Shown here in pieces: positions 55,301 through 63,300 of a DNA stretch of 64,000 bases. The notes under the pieces were generated by a model. It was not told the DNA's origin and did no database searches. It was given only the letters and a program-made list of their open reading frames with translations. The DNA is from Monocercomonoides exilis (Eukaryota > Preaxostyla > Oxymonadida > Polymastigidae), in NCBI GenBank assembly GCA_001643675.2, contig LSRY02000001.1:1049501-1113500 (forward strand), read 5' to 3'. How positions within the stretch are numbered: the stretch's first letter is position 1; each line of letters begins with the position of its first letter. A program made the translations under genes and the position numbers.

Positions 55301-57274
55301 AATGTTGTGATGAGGGATACAATCATCGCAAATTCGTCAGTTGGAGGCCTGTCAATATCAAGTGGGAGCATGAAAATCGAGAAGGGAGAATTTAAAGAAA
55401 ATAATCCGTCAATTGCAAATTACCCCTCTGCTCGAAGAAATATTGTGTGCAATGAATCTGGGATGTTGCACATTCAGAGCTTAAAAGATGGGGATGGATT
55501 GAAAGATAATTCCTCTCTGTGGATTTTGAATGAAGGCTGTGAGCTACAAGGAATAGTAGAAGAAAGATCTAATTCGCTGTTTATTCCAGTGCTTGGAAGC
55601 GTGGAAGCAGAAGAAACTGGTGATGAAATTGAGCTCATTTTCAAAGGTCAGCTGTTGCTCCCATGTGATTTATCATTTTGGGTTGCTTATAAAACCACTG
55701 ACTCCGAGCTTGTCGAGGATTTTTCATTCGTAATTGAAGGATATGAAAGTGAGAATGAAGTCCATGGAAGAGTTCCGTCTTCACAGGTGCAAAACGCAAC
55801 CAACGAAACAGAAGTTTCAGTTGGAATATACTTTGGAAATCCAAAGAGTTCAACTGAGCCTTTCGCTCTGAAGAATAGAAGTGAAACAAACGCAAAAGGA
55901 GATGAAAGGATTGTGGAAGGTGGAAATGAGAAGAAGTCGTGGTGGGTTGTTATTGTGATTGTTATGACAATTGTCCTTTTTGTGGTTTTGATGATTGCTG
56001 TGATTTCTACTGTTCGTTGGAGAAAGCAAAAGAGAAGAACGGAAGAATTGGAAGTGATTGTGGAAGACACAGTGAGGAAGGATCCAAAAGCATTCGAGAT
56101 GGTGACGATGGAGATGTCACCCGAGGAGCAGTGGAGGAGAGCAGAGAGGGAGGCAGAGAAGAAAAATGAAGAGAGAATAAAGAAGAGAATGAATGGGAAG
56201 CAGATGGTGCATTCTGAGTCAGAAGAACATTTGTTGAGTGAGAGTGGTTCCACTGAATATATTCTTGGAAGAGACTCTGACAAGATTCCTGATTGGGCAT
56301 TAGAAAAGGAAGATGAGGAAGAGATCCGAAAGAGATCTCCTTCTCCATCCATTTCATCCACTACCACCACTTCAACAACTGATTCAGATTCAACATTTGT
56401 TCGAGGGGAGGATCTGTGCCCAACCACCTCATCGATGTCGAATCTGGTGGATGTGATGGCGTGTTCGTCTCCCCATGAGAAGCTGATTGTGGATCTGAGG
56501 GATTCACTGTTCATGCTGTTGCATGGAAGGAACAAGACAAAAGAGATGGCGATAGGCACTCTTCAGGAGAGAGAAATGACAGCTGCCCAAATCCTGTTCT
56601 GGGTGGCTAATCTGGCGCTTCATTCATTTGATGAAATGGAAAACAAGCTTCAGTCATTGTCCAGTCTGAGTCCACACATTGTGCTGTTCTCAGAACACAT
56701 GGTGATCTGCATTGTGATGCATTCCGGTTTCCTTTCATCCGATGATTCTGATTCCTCATCGATCTCTTCATTAACTGTTGTATCTTCATCGTCCAATATT
56801 TCAGTGATGAGCGAGAGATTCACAGGCTCTCCACCTCCTTCATCTGCTTTTGAAGACGACGACGATATCAGAAAAGAGTGTCTGAGGTGGAAGGCACCAG
56901 AACTGCAGATGAACAAGAAGATGGGGGCAACAAAGGAATCAGTTGCCTTTTCGATTGGGATGATGCTGTGGGAATACTTGACCTTGGAGATTCCGTTTGG
57001 AGAATATGAGTGTGTGGTGGCAGGGCAGAAAATAGTGAATGGAGAAAGACCGAATTTCAGAAAGGCTGAAGAGTCAAAACTTCTTCAGTTAATAAAAGCT
57101 TGTTTTGCACAAAACGGAGGAGATAGACCGACTTTGACACATCTCAAAAGAGAGTTCATTCAACTTTTCCCTTCAGGAGCTGCTGTGCTCACAATGTCTG
57201 ATGCAATAGACTTGGAGGAATCAAGAGAAGGCAATGACCAATCCACCACTGGTTATTCGTCAATTATTTCATGA
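49394..57274 (+). CDS. Giant surface protein: beta-helix ectodomain, one membrane helix, pseudokinase
   Basis: A single 2,626-residue exon. A signal peptide (about 1-21, LILIIVSILFFDW) is followed by about 2,150 extracellular residues with short repeated turns typical of right-handed beta-helix (pectin-lyase-like) folds, such as GGGIYCNN, GGGILM and NCSFVGC. Many NxS/T sites are present. Four copies of a CGxxxxPCxTI-type motif sit near residues 515, 857, 1275 and 1659, each opening a new module. A membrane helix (about 2181-2206, WWVVIVIVMTIVLFVVLMIA) and basic stop-transfer residues follow. The cytoplasmic tail ends in a kinase-like domain (about 2358-2615): RWKAPEL (APE), FSIGMMLWEYLTLEIPFGEY and GGDRPTLTHLKREF. 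The glycine loop, HRD and DFG motifs are not recognisable, so it is read as a pseudokinase. This architecture is abundant in oxymonads; function unknown. Confidence 0.85.
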   Translation: MLILIIVSILFFDWIPRTYSLSELHLNEQSKTNDSFKQNKVSYGFDGSSIFTKASSNVHSRIILSNSSLLLSFATLDKATSTHSLFIGSSSRLEVNQCSFRFPNQSDAPFVQCSGIAILKNLSILIPPGHAFISSISESTCSSEITFEHSTISDIAFIRDEPVLWKGSCFTQTLDYCILTNVSIAPVSFLPKSEINHSTNSWLDNCVIKSCVSCTNDVAFHLFEHPLNFFAFNSSFEKNHRSSNRSGKTIRATIHESATYSQCEWRECNAPDGGAVCISNNTEASLSITDSLFIECTSSNHGGAIFALNIKSIMIKSCTFDSCSTEKIGCYYGGGIYCNNILSCIFNDTIFENCQAGNDGGGILMLSTNPENGAGLVNSMFIRCSCNSDEDGTGGGFDQCSPSINFPMSNCGFFECHSEYSAGAVMFHMNSDCDWKLLLYCFFHRNTANVAGNDIVLFNSTKNNIHSSCITTTTANTVSLLWSKRDDRSSWLKNEGGSVRFVSSEESQLEAKDTAFCGFYESYPCSTINHCISQMIDGIVEEISVLPGVIVEEKEVGIGDRTITIHGSSSSGSFINTRFEEGDTTLFGVDGGSGNIRDLSILHNTDFTAGRNAILFEIRGCGIFNLSNLNISMNAAHSRECCLFNSLMKLNGGQMIMETVKWDQTFSDACLIALSQNAETMLLMKNCTFSDIVRISEGASLVKSNSSLVELTMEGCTISRCGSTISENGGALDLEVGASGCLKVEDGEIHNCFASAITGRGGGLFLTISDESAEYSITASFSDNEARWGSDLFVDSVNLKSTATGGKISSLTASNATINTIRGFDGGDERVNIPLCVYLIPSPKELVVSNKDSFDHSYCGFVEFPCLTLKHTLDKQEGEKKVCVSGMITMTDEVELEVSTCTIRGQAEGSGWAVVDDANGVDLSLVKVKADTLFSQLLFSLPSELQSHKAFISVTSAAKLTMEKCSISMQNAEAELSFVFMEATSGFVNITQFVTNSISLASFPLISLGGASTFGTIDAFELTEVSSKAECDLMCVGNGASISVSNSKICAAEVPLSDQLSSFHSLSAIGGKAVSLKNCSFLGFSSLGKNGGAVECVLESGCSFEVIGGLIENGRSIGGNGGGVFVEMKEGSLFSVGNVSDTETKNEEDSDSGRNGVTELKNCNSARSEEGNGGNGGGLYLLLVGSSSNFILKEVMFEECHANAGQNVFVSSEDLSSVINKNTLEFNFDLNDLTQLCGCERGTTSEDGVIPLVLYFWTNMSKEAHAGGNKSGDIAICGFAEYPCATIEKALKRLGESDEKKIVVRGYSEMRSEVGLDGSSTLTSGNDEVVSIAFSPNMKGLERKVVWCHGNLSIEKIELQIPLSFENGADVLIFFDTSDGNANMKECCFEVASSEIGYLDYSLLIAPKGNVFISSSRITNLKSQKELIAITTFSQIDLWNATARDVELKGKSAISIEDANQKGRIKDNVENEWNIIVIKCSFEHIKQNGSQYPSLIEWSGNGDAKMKIENSTMTDCGSEASSKGGGILFSLSEGGWMECVNSVVLSCFCSSSGRGGGLYLKNSHEGEMKLNFILSDVIFLGNKAFRGRDVYVQCQTVQKQVGEEQFMLDFRSPFVKDLAMWGCSEGGYATEEDLLLLVVIYRSETIFVSGATINSSNTKQCGEIALPCSSLDVGARHVIGSQYSQILVEKSTTLENELALRSVSVKSFNSEISASVIVEGIIGGNAKSVISVKQSITFERICFDFGEIMKSEHKSLILAEDGRLRLYVVEFRRKESEEFAKKIDVPLRLVEANGGSITFDSCTVSDLSFQNCLFHFAEVREIKMSELNASKVIAMRSIIECTECESVIISKQNVNEVDVERGSWMEFADCESGAVNVSLVEIKNITNQADIASGMHFMSTSSMVELSNCSFVGCKANSHIGKAMMIAQCNNVFISSCILDGEANSGEERKTNEEKLCRWNGSLLETSRSNVVMRDTIIANSSVGGLSISSGSMKIEKGEFKENNPSIANYPSARRNIVCNESGMLHIQSLKDGDGLKDNSSLWILNEGCELQGIVEERSNSLFIPVLGSVEAEETGDEIELIFKGQLLLPCDLSFWVAYKTTDSELVEDFSFVIEGYESENEVHGRVPSSQVQNATNETEVSVGIYFGNPKSSTEPFALKNRSETNAKGDERIVEGGNEKKSWWVVIVIVMTIVLFVVLMIAVISTVRWRKQKRRTEELEVIVEDTVRKDPKAFEMVTMEMSPEEQWRRAEREAEKKNEERIKKRMNGKQMVHSESEEHLLSESGSTEYILGRDSDKIPDWALEKEDEEEIRKRSPSPSISSTTTTSTTDSDSTFVRGEDLCPTTSSMSNLVDVMACSSPHEKLIVDLRDSLFMLLHGRNKTKEMAIGTLQEREMTAAQILFWVANLALHSFDEMENKLQSLSSLSPHIVLFSEHMVICIVMHSGFLSSDDSDSSSISSLTVVSSSSNISVMSERFTGSPPPSSAFEDDDDIRKECLRWKAPELQMNKKMGATKESVAFSIGMMLWEYLTLEIPFGEYECVVAGQKIVNGERPNFRKAEESKLLQLIKACFAQNGGDRPTLTHLKREFIQLFPSGAAVLTMSDAIDLEESREGNDQSTTGYSSIIS

Positions 57275-57831
57275 AATTGAACAACTGAGAATAGTTGATA
57301 TGAGGATCCAATGTATTCACGTCAAATGAGTTATTTGTTTCTTTTTATCATTTTTCAGTAATTATCAGCTCAGTACATTAGATTTTATGTTTTTTCTCTC
57401 ACTTTGAATGGCTGTTTTCGAAAGGAATCGGCCAACATGTGAACAAGCTTCCACTCGAATATATAGTAATTTCATTGGCTTTTCTTTTGGCTTTCTCTTA
57501 TATTTGGAATAAATAATCACAAATAATTATCACATATTTTTTGGAATTTCATTCAAATTCGTATTATAAATTCTTCAAAATTAGCATGAAGTATTTGCTT
57601 CGCAGGAGCATTTTGTAATATGTCTTAAATCTATAATGTCATTCTGGATATAGCTTCATATTCATTATTACATGTTTTCAGAAATAAAAAAAACAATCTT
57701 CATCCTCAAAGATATGTAGTTCATTATAAAAAATCGCATCAGTGATTCTGTTCATGAACACGAATGAATGCATATTTTTTTTGTTTTCTCACATTCAGTG
57801 CTTCCTTCTGAACATTCTCGTTCCATTAGAA
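57275..57831. other. Intergenic, surface protein 3' flank / HisRS 5' flank
   Basis: AT-rich sequence between two plus-strand genes; no exon or RNA gene is seen. The last bases before the HisRS start hold a short upstream ORF, listed separately. Confidence 0.5.
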
Positions 57832-57858
57832 ATGACTAAAAAAGAATTGAACAAATGA
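57832..57858 (+). promoter_or_regulatory. Upstream ORF overlapping the HisRS start codon
   Basis: An eight-codon ORF (MTKKELNK) begins at 57832 and its TGA (57856-57858) overlaps the HisRS ATG (57855-57857) as ATGA. If the transcript includes it, ribosomes could terminate and restart at HisRS. It may also lie upstream of the transcription start. Seen in sequence; function is inference. Confidence 0.4.
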
Positions 57859-59888
57859 ATGCTATGGGCATGATCAACATAATGGCTGCTGTATCAAGCG
57901 ATGCAGAAGGAAAGCAAGTGGCGCAAGGATTTATCCTGAAGCCGCCCAAAGGGATGCAAGATATCGAACCAAGTGAAATGGCCAAGCGGGACTGGGTGCT
58001 GAACACGATTGAATCTGTTTTCAAAAAGCATTCGATACAGAAGCTGGACACTCCGGTGATGGAGCGAAGGGAAATCCTGTATGCAAAGGCGAGTGAAGAG
58101 ACGACGAAGCAGATCTACGATATTGTGCCGAGGGTGGAGGGGAGCGAGGACGAGAAAGAAGCGAAAGAAGGCGGCGCTCTAGAGCACGAGCGGCTGGCGC
58201 TGCGGTTTGACCTCACAGTGTCGCTTGCGCGATATGTGGCGCAGCACAATCTGCGTTCGTTTGCGCGGTACCAGTATGGGAAGGTGTACCGGGGAGAGAA
58301 CGTGTCGAAGGCGAAAGGGCGGTTCAGAGAGTTCATGCAGTTCGACTTCGACATGATCGGGGTGGAGATCCCCGACTTCCCCGACATCCGCACGATCCTT
58401 ATCCTGGCAGAGATATTCCAGGCGCTGTCGCTCACGCCGACATTCACGATCTTCCTTAACCACCGAGTGCTTCTGCGTGCGCTGATGGGTGTGTGCGGGG
58501 TGCAGCCGGAGCTTCAGATGACGTGCTGCAGTAGCATTGACAAACTGGACAAGCTGCCATGGGCGAAGGTGGAGGAGGAGCTGATTGGGAAAGGAGTGAA
58601 CAAGGAAGCAGTGAGCAAGCTGGAGTTTTTGGATCAATTTGCAATCAGGCCGAATGCTGCACAGCCTGTCACTCCGAGTGAAGGAGCACCCACCACAAAA
58701 TTCTCGGAAACGTTGCACAAGCAATTCCTGGAAACGCTCGAAAAAGTGGAAAAGATGATTCTCGACTCGCCGTTTTATCAGAACGAGAAAGAGAAAGAAG
58801 AAAGTGCCTCCTCATCTTCAAGCAGCGCAGCTGGATCAGATGCTCCATCGGCGCAGCCACTTTTGGAGTTTCCTCAGCGAAGCGAAGTTGTGGCAGCGAT
58901 TGGCACGCTTCGGAAGGTTTATGGTGTTGTGTCGAGCACAGCGCTTCCGTTGTGCCTGTGCTTCAACCCGTCTCTGGCGAGAGGGCACGACTACTACACA
59001 GGGCTGATCTTCGAAGGGTGCTTCTGGGACGCTGCAACGGGGATGAGCTCGCAGGGCACGTGCGTTGGAGGAGGGCGGTACGACAAGCTGATTGGGATTC
59101 TGTCGCCGTCGCTGGGGAACATACCGGCCATTGGGTTTGGGATTGGGTTTGAGAGGCTGGTGGCGCTGGTGACAGAGGAGCGGCTGAGAGAGGCAGGGGT
59201 GCTGGGAAGAGGGAAGGCGGATGTGATGGTTGCACCGATCGGCTTTTCGAAAGAGGAGGTTGGGAGCGCAGAGGTGCTTGGGGCGTTGTTCAGGGCAGAG
59301 ATGGAGCTGGCAGCGAGTGGGCTGCGGGTGGAGCTGTGGAAGAGCACAAACTGCAACACGAAGCAGATCATTCCGGAGTGTGTGCGGCAGGAGATAGCAG
59401 TGCTTGTGCAGATGGGGCAGAGAGAAGTGGAGGAAGGAACAGTTGTGGCGAAGCGTGTGGAAGAGCGAAAGAAGAATGCCCCTGGTGGAGGAAAGGGGAA
59501 GAAGCCTCAAGAAAGTAAAGAGAATGCAGAGAGCTCTGCTTCTCAGTCAACATCTTCATCATCGTCTTTGACTCCATCCTCTTCTTCAACGCCTTCAGAT
59601 AGCGTCCAGAATGAGAAGGTAGAGGAAGTGAAGATGAAGACATTCTCGCTGGAAGACAAAGAGCTTATTGAACAGATCAGGGTGTGGATGGTTGTGGCAG
59701 AGCGAGAAAGGAAAGAGAGGGAAATTGCAGAAAGAGAGCAGAAAGAGAAGGAAGCAGCAGAACTGGCCAAAAAAGAAGCAAAACGGAGAGAGAAAGAAAG
59801 AAGAAGGGAACAGGCAAAAGCAAAAGAGGCAGAACAAAAAGAAGCTGCACAAAAAGAGGCAGCGCAGCAAGAAGCAAAAGAAGAATAG
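57855..59888 (+). CDS. HARS: Histidyl-tRNA synthetase
   Basis: Single exon, 677 residues. Class II synthetase core: KPPKGMQDIEPSEMAKRD, LRFDLTVSLARYVAQHN, motif 2 region RYQYGKVYRGENVSKAKGRF (about 138), the HisRS-specific RGHDYYTGLIFEG (about 376), motif 3 GIGFERL (about 429) and the anticodon-binding domain from DVMVAPIGF (about 455). It charges tRNA-His in the cytosol; no targeting peptide is apparent, consistent with an organism lacking a classical mitochondrion. Residues about 540-677 are an unusual Ser-rich then Lys/Glu/Ala-rich helical tail ending AAQKEAAQQEAKEE, beyond the normal domain. Another Ser-rich insert is near 318. Four in-frame ATGs lie within the first 11 codons; 57855 is the first. 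The core is visibly GC-richer than its flanks. Confidence 0.95.
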   Translation: MNAMGMINIMAAVSSDAEGKQVAQGFILKPPKGMQDIEPSEMAKRDWVLNTIESVFKKHSIQKLDTPVMERREILYAKASEETTKQIYDIVPRVEGSEDEKEAKEGGALEHERLALRFDLTVSLARYVAQHNLRSFARYQYGKVYRGENVSKAKGRFREFMQFDFDMIGVEIPDFPDIRTILILAEIFQALSLTPTFTIFLNHRVLLRALMGVCGVQPELQMTCCSSIDKLDKLPWAKVEEELIGKGVNKEAVSKLEFLDQFAIRPNAAQPVTPSEGAPTTKFSETLHKQFLETLEKVEKMILDSPFYQNEKEKEESASSSSSSAAGSDAPSAQPLLEFPQRSEVVAAIGTLRKVYGVVSSTALPLCLCFNPSLARGHDYYTGLIFEGCFWDAATGMSSQGTCVGGGRYDKLIGILSPSLGNIPAIGFGIGFERLVALVTEERLREAGVLGRGKADVMVAPIGFSKEEVGSAEVLGALFRAEMELAASGLRVELWKSTNCNTKQIIPECVRQEIAVLVQMGQREVEEGTVVAKRVEERKKNAPGGGKGKKPQESKENAESSASQSTSSSSSLTPSSSSTPSDSVQNEKVEEVKMKTFSLEDKELIEQIRVWMVVAERERKEREIAEREQKEKEAAELAKKEAKRREKERRREQAKAKEAEQKEAAQKEAAQQEAKEE

Positions 59889-60346
59889 AATGCCATTTGG
59901 AAACCACTTCATTTTAATGAACCGGAAATATTCATTTCATTCTGACATTAAAAACTTCAAGAAATTATTATTGTTTTTTGAAGTGTAGTATTAAAATCAT
60001 TTGAGGACGAGATGGTTTTATTAATTCGATTACTGCATTTCATATCTACAGTTTCTTTTTATTTTAAATTGTTATTATTCTACGCAAGCTGGTTACTTAA
60101 TAATCTATTTTTAACAGAATAGGATTTAATTGAAAAACGAAGGCTAAAATGAAAGTTATCGTACAATTTCCAATTAACTCAATTTATTATTGTAAGTGTT
60201 AGCCTTTATTGATTATTTTTGAATTCTATCAATCTTTATCGATCAAACAAATGACCTTAATTGTTTTTTTAGCATTGGAAGAAATTCTGAAGCGAGTGAA
60301 AAGAAGAGACAAAAAGAATTATTCAATTATTTTTGTGCTGTAATTT
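59889..60346. other. Intergenic, HisRS 3' flank / second surface protein 5' flank
   Basis: AT-rich sequence between two plus-strand genes; no exon or RNA gene is seen. Confidence 0.5.
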
Positions 60347-63300
60347 ATGTTAATAGTAGTATTTTTATGTTTAGTTACTGTCAGACAGTCAGTGGTCGTC
60401 CAATTCAATGTACCCACGTCACAGACTGATCTTAATTTTTTGCTGAAGTATTCAGTGACAAATGCTTCTCGTAAGAATATCTACAATTCATCAAATTATT
60501 TCCTCGATTCTTTTAAATATTCTGCTTCATCAATAAGTTTTAATGACGAACAAATTCGAATTAAAGGAACCGGATTGACCATTCTTCATTCTGAATCAAT
60601 CAATTGTGAAGAAATGTTTCATCTTGTCAACACTACAATCGAGCTACTATCTTTAACATTAGATATCGAAGGGAATGCATCATATGCTATCGTTGATAAA
60701 CAATCCTCGCTTTTCCTAAGTTCTATTTTGTATTCAATTCATATGAATAATTCCAACCCTTTAATCAAGGCGGACGGAAAAATTCAGATGAACAATGTTT
60801 CTCTAAAATTTGATAGTCAAACCGAGAGGATTTGCCCAAGTTTAGTGGAATTTCAAAGGGATGGAACAATTGGAATTAGTTTTTCAAAATTTGATTCAAT
60901 TATTAATTCAATAAAAGGCCCATTTATTGCACAAGGCAATATTAACGAATTGAAGGCAAACGATAACTTGTTTATAAATTTGACAACTTCATCATCTTTT
61001 AAAGCTGTGCAGAATAATAAGATTCATTTTCAGCGGCCCATTCAAAAAAATAATATTAGAATACCTGAGGAAACAAACGATAACTTTAATCATTATTCAG
61101 TAAAATATATTTATATATGGAATAATCAATTCTCGAATACCGTGAATCCAGTTACCGGAGGAATAATCGGGTGCGGAGAGTCTGTTGTTGAATTTAAAGC
61201 ACACAACTGTTCATTCATAAAAGCACACACAAGATATGATGCTCATCTGAGACACGAAAGCGGAGCAGCAACTTATGAAGGAGATGAATTTATTGGATGT
61301 TGGACAAATGGAGATAATGGAGGTGGAGCAATTTGGTGTAAAGACACAAATTTATGGATTGACTCATGCGTGTTTAATGCTTGCGCAGTATATGGAAATG
61401 ATCCACAAGGACATGGAGGAGGAGTTTATGCACGCGAAGAAGGATTCAAAGTCTGTAGAAGCTCAAATTTTACACAAAACCATGCTGATTATGCTGGGGG
61501 TGGAATTGCCTTTCATAATATATCAAGGCACGTGATTCAGAATTGCATTTTTGATTGCAACAATGCTGGCTATTATTCTGCTTTTCAATCCATCCATCTT
61601 GGTGATGATTCTTCTTTTTCTGGATTAAAGGTGAGGAATGGTTCCGTTTCAGGCTTTGCTTCTGCTTTTTCCATCCAAGCGGCAGGGGGATGGGTTACAG
61701 TTTCAGATTGCGAAATGATTCATGGCACTGCTCAGGACGAGATTGGGGCAATTTATATTGGATCTCCATGCAATTATGGGGATATCAGATTAAGTTATTT
61801 GTGGTTTGCGAATAATGTATTGAATCCTTCTGCTAATGTCTTTCATGCGAACGATGTTGTTGTTGACAAGGTGTGGTTTGAATACATGAGCGATAGATCA
61901 AGATGGATAAATTGCCTTTCAATCAGCAATTCTCCTCATGTATTTTTTAGACTTGGAGCTTGGCCTGGTGGAAATGCTGATGATTCATACATACCATTTC
62001 CCCAAGAACATCTTTATGTTGGAACAGATGGATCCGATTGGAGAAATTGCGGATACAACACTTCTTGGAAGTGTAGAACAATCAAACATGCAGTTGACAG
62101 ATGGGGAGATCCTCGCACATGCAATATACAACAATTTGACGCGACATACTATGAAAGTAACATCAACGTTTGTGGAAATAAAAACATTTTTCTTGATGGC
62201 CATAGCAAAAACACGATTCTTGCAACAGCGGGAACCATGATATATGTTGGCGATTCCGGAAAATTGAATCTGACTCAATTCAACATTAACTGGGGAATTC
62301 AGCATGTTATAGCACAAGTCACAAGTGGTGCATTTATTATGGACAACTGCGCTGTAACAGGAGGAAACTCACAACATAGCGACAATGGCATTTATTTAAC
62401 AGGAGGCTCAACGACAATCACATCTTGTTCTTTCACATCACTTTCAACTATATCAAATCCGACGATAAAAATTAATCCAAATTCATATTGCAATATCATT
62501 CATTCTTCTTTTACGAGTTTAAACAGCCAAAACGGGAATGGATGTGCTGTGGAAGGTACCATTTCCAATGGAAAAGCGCTGCAAATTTCTTATACAACAT
62601 TTAGCAACATTAGCTTGTCCAAAGGAAATGGGTCTCCTATATACTTGGAAGTTCAATCAGGAGGAACATTTAATTGCGAAAATAACACATTTTATAAATG
62701 CAATTCAAACATTGCGACAAATCAATGCGGAGGTGGATCATATCTTCGTCTAAGGCAAAATTCAGCTGCAAATGTGAAGAACTGCACTTTTAATTGCTGT
62801 CAAGCTTCAGTCACTACTTCAAAAACTTACAATCAATTAGAACGCGGTTCAGACACTTCGAAGGGATATACCAAATTAGGCCGTGGAGGAGGATTGTATC
62901 TTCATCTTTTTGATGCAAATGTGCAATTTAGAATCACAAACATGAAAAACGATTCAAATAAAGCTGATTTTGGGCGCGATATATTTGTTTCTAGTCCCGA
63001 TCTGTCAACATCAATTACACGATCTTGCATTACTCCGTTTAATGATCAAGGCTCCGATCAAATATATTCCGATAACGAAATCCACATGATGGCGGGATAT
63101 GATAATCACAACAGTTGGACACATATTCCATTGATATACTATATAAAAACACTTCCAAGTTATATTTATGCATCCGACAAAGGAATAAACGTTTCAGCGT
63201 GCGGATTTATCAAATATCAATGCAACAGTCTTCCACTTGCGATGAGAAGGCAAACATCGAGCAGGAAGAATATTCAAGTAGACACAAATGTCGTCGTGAA

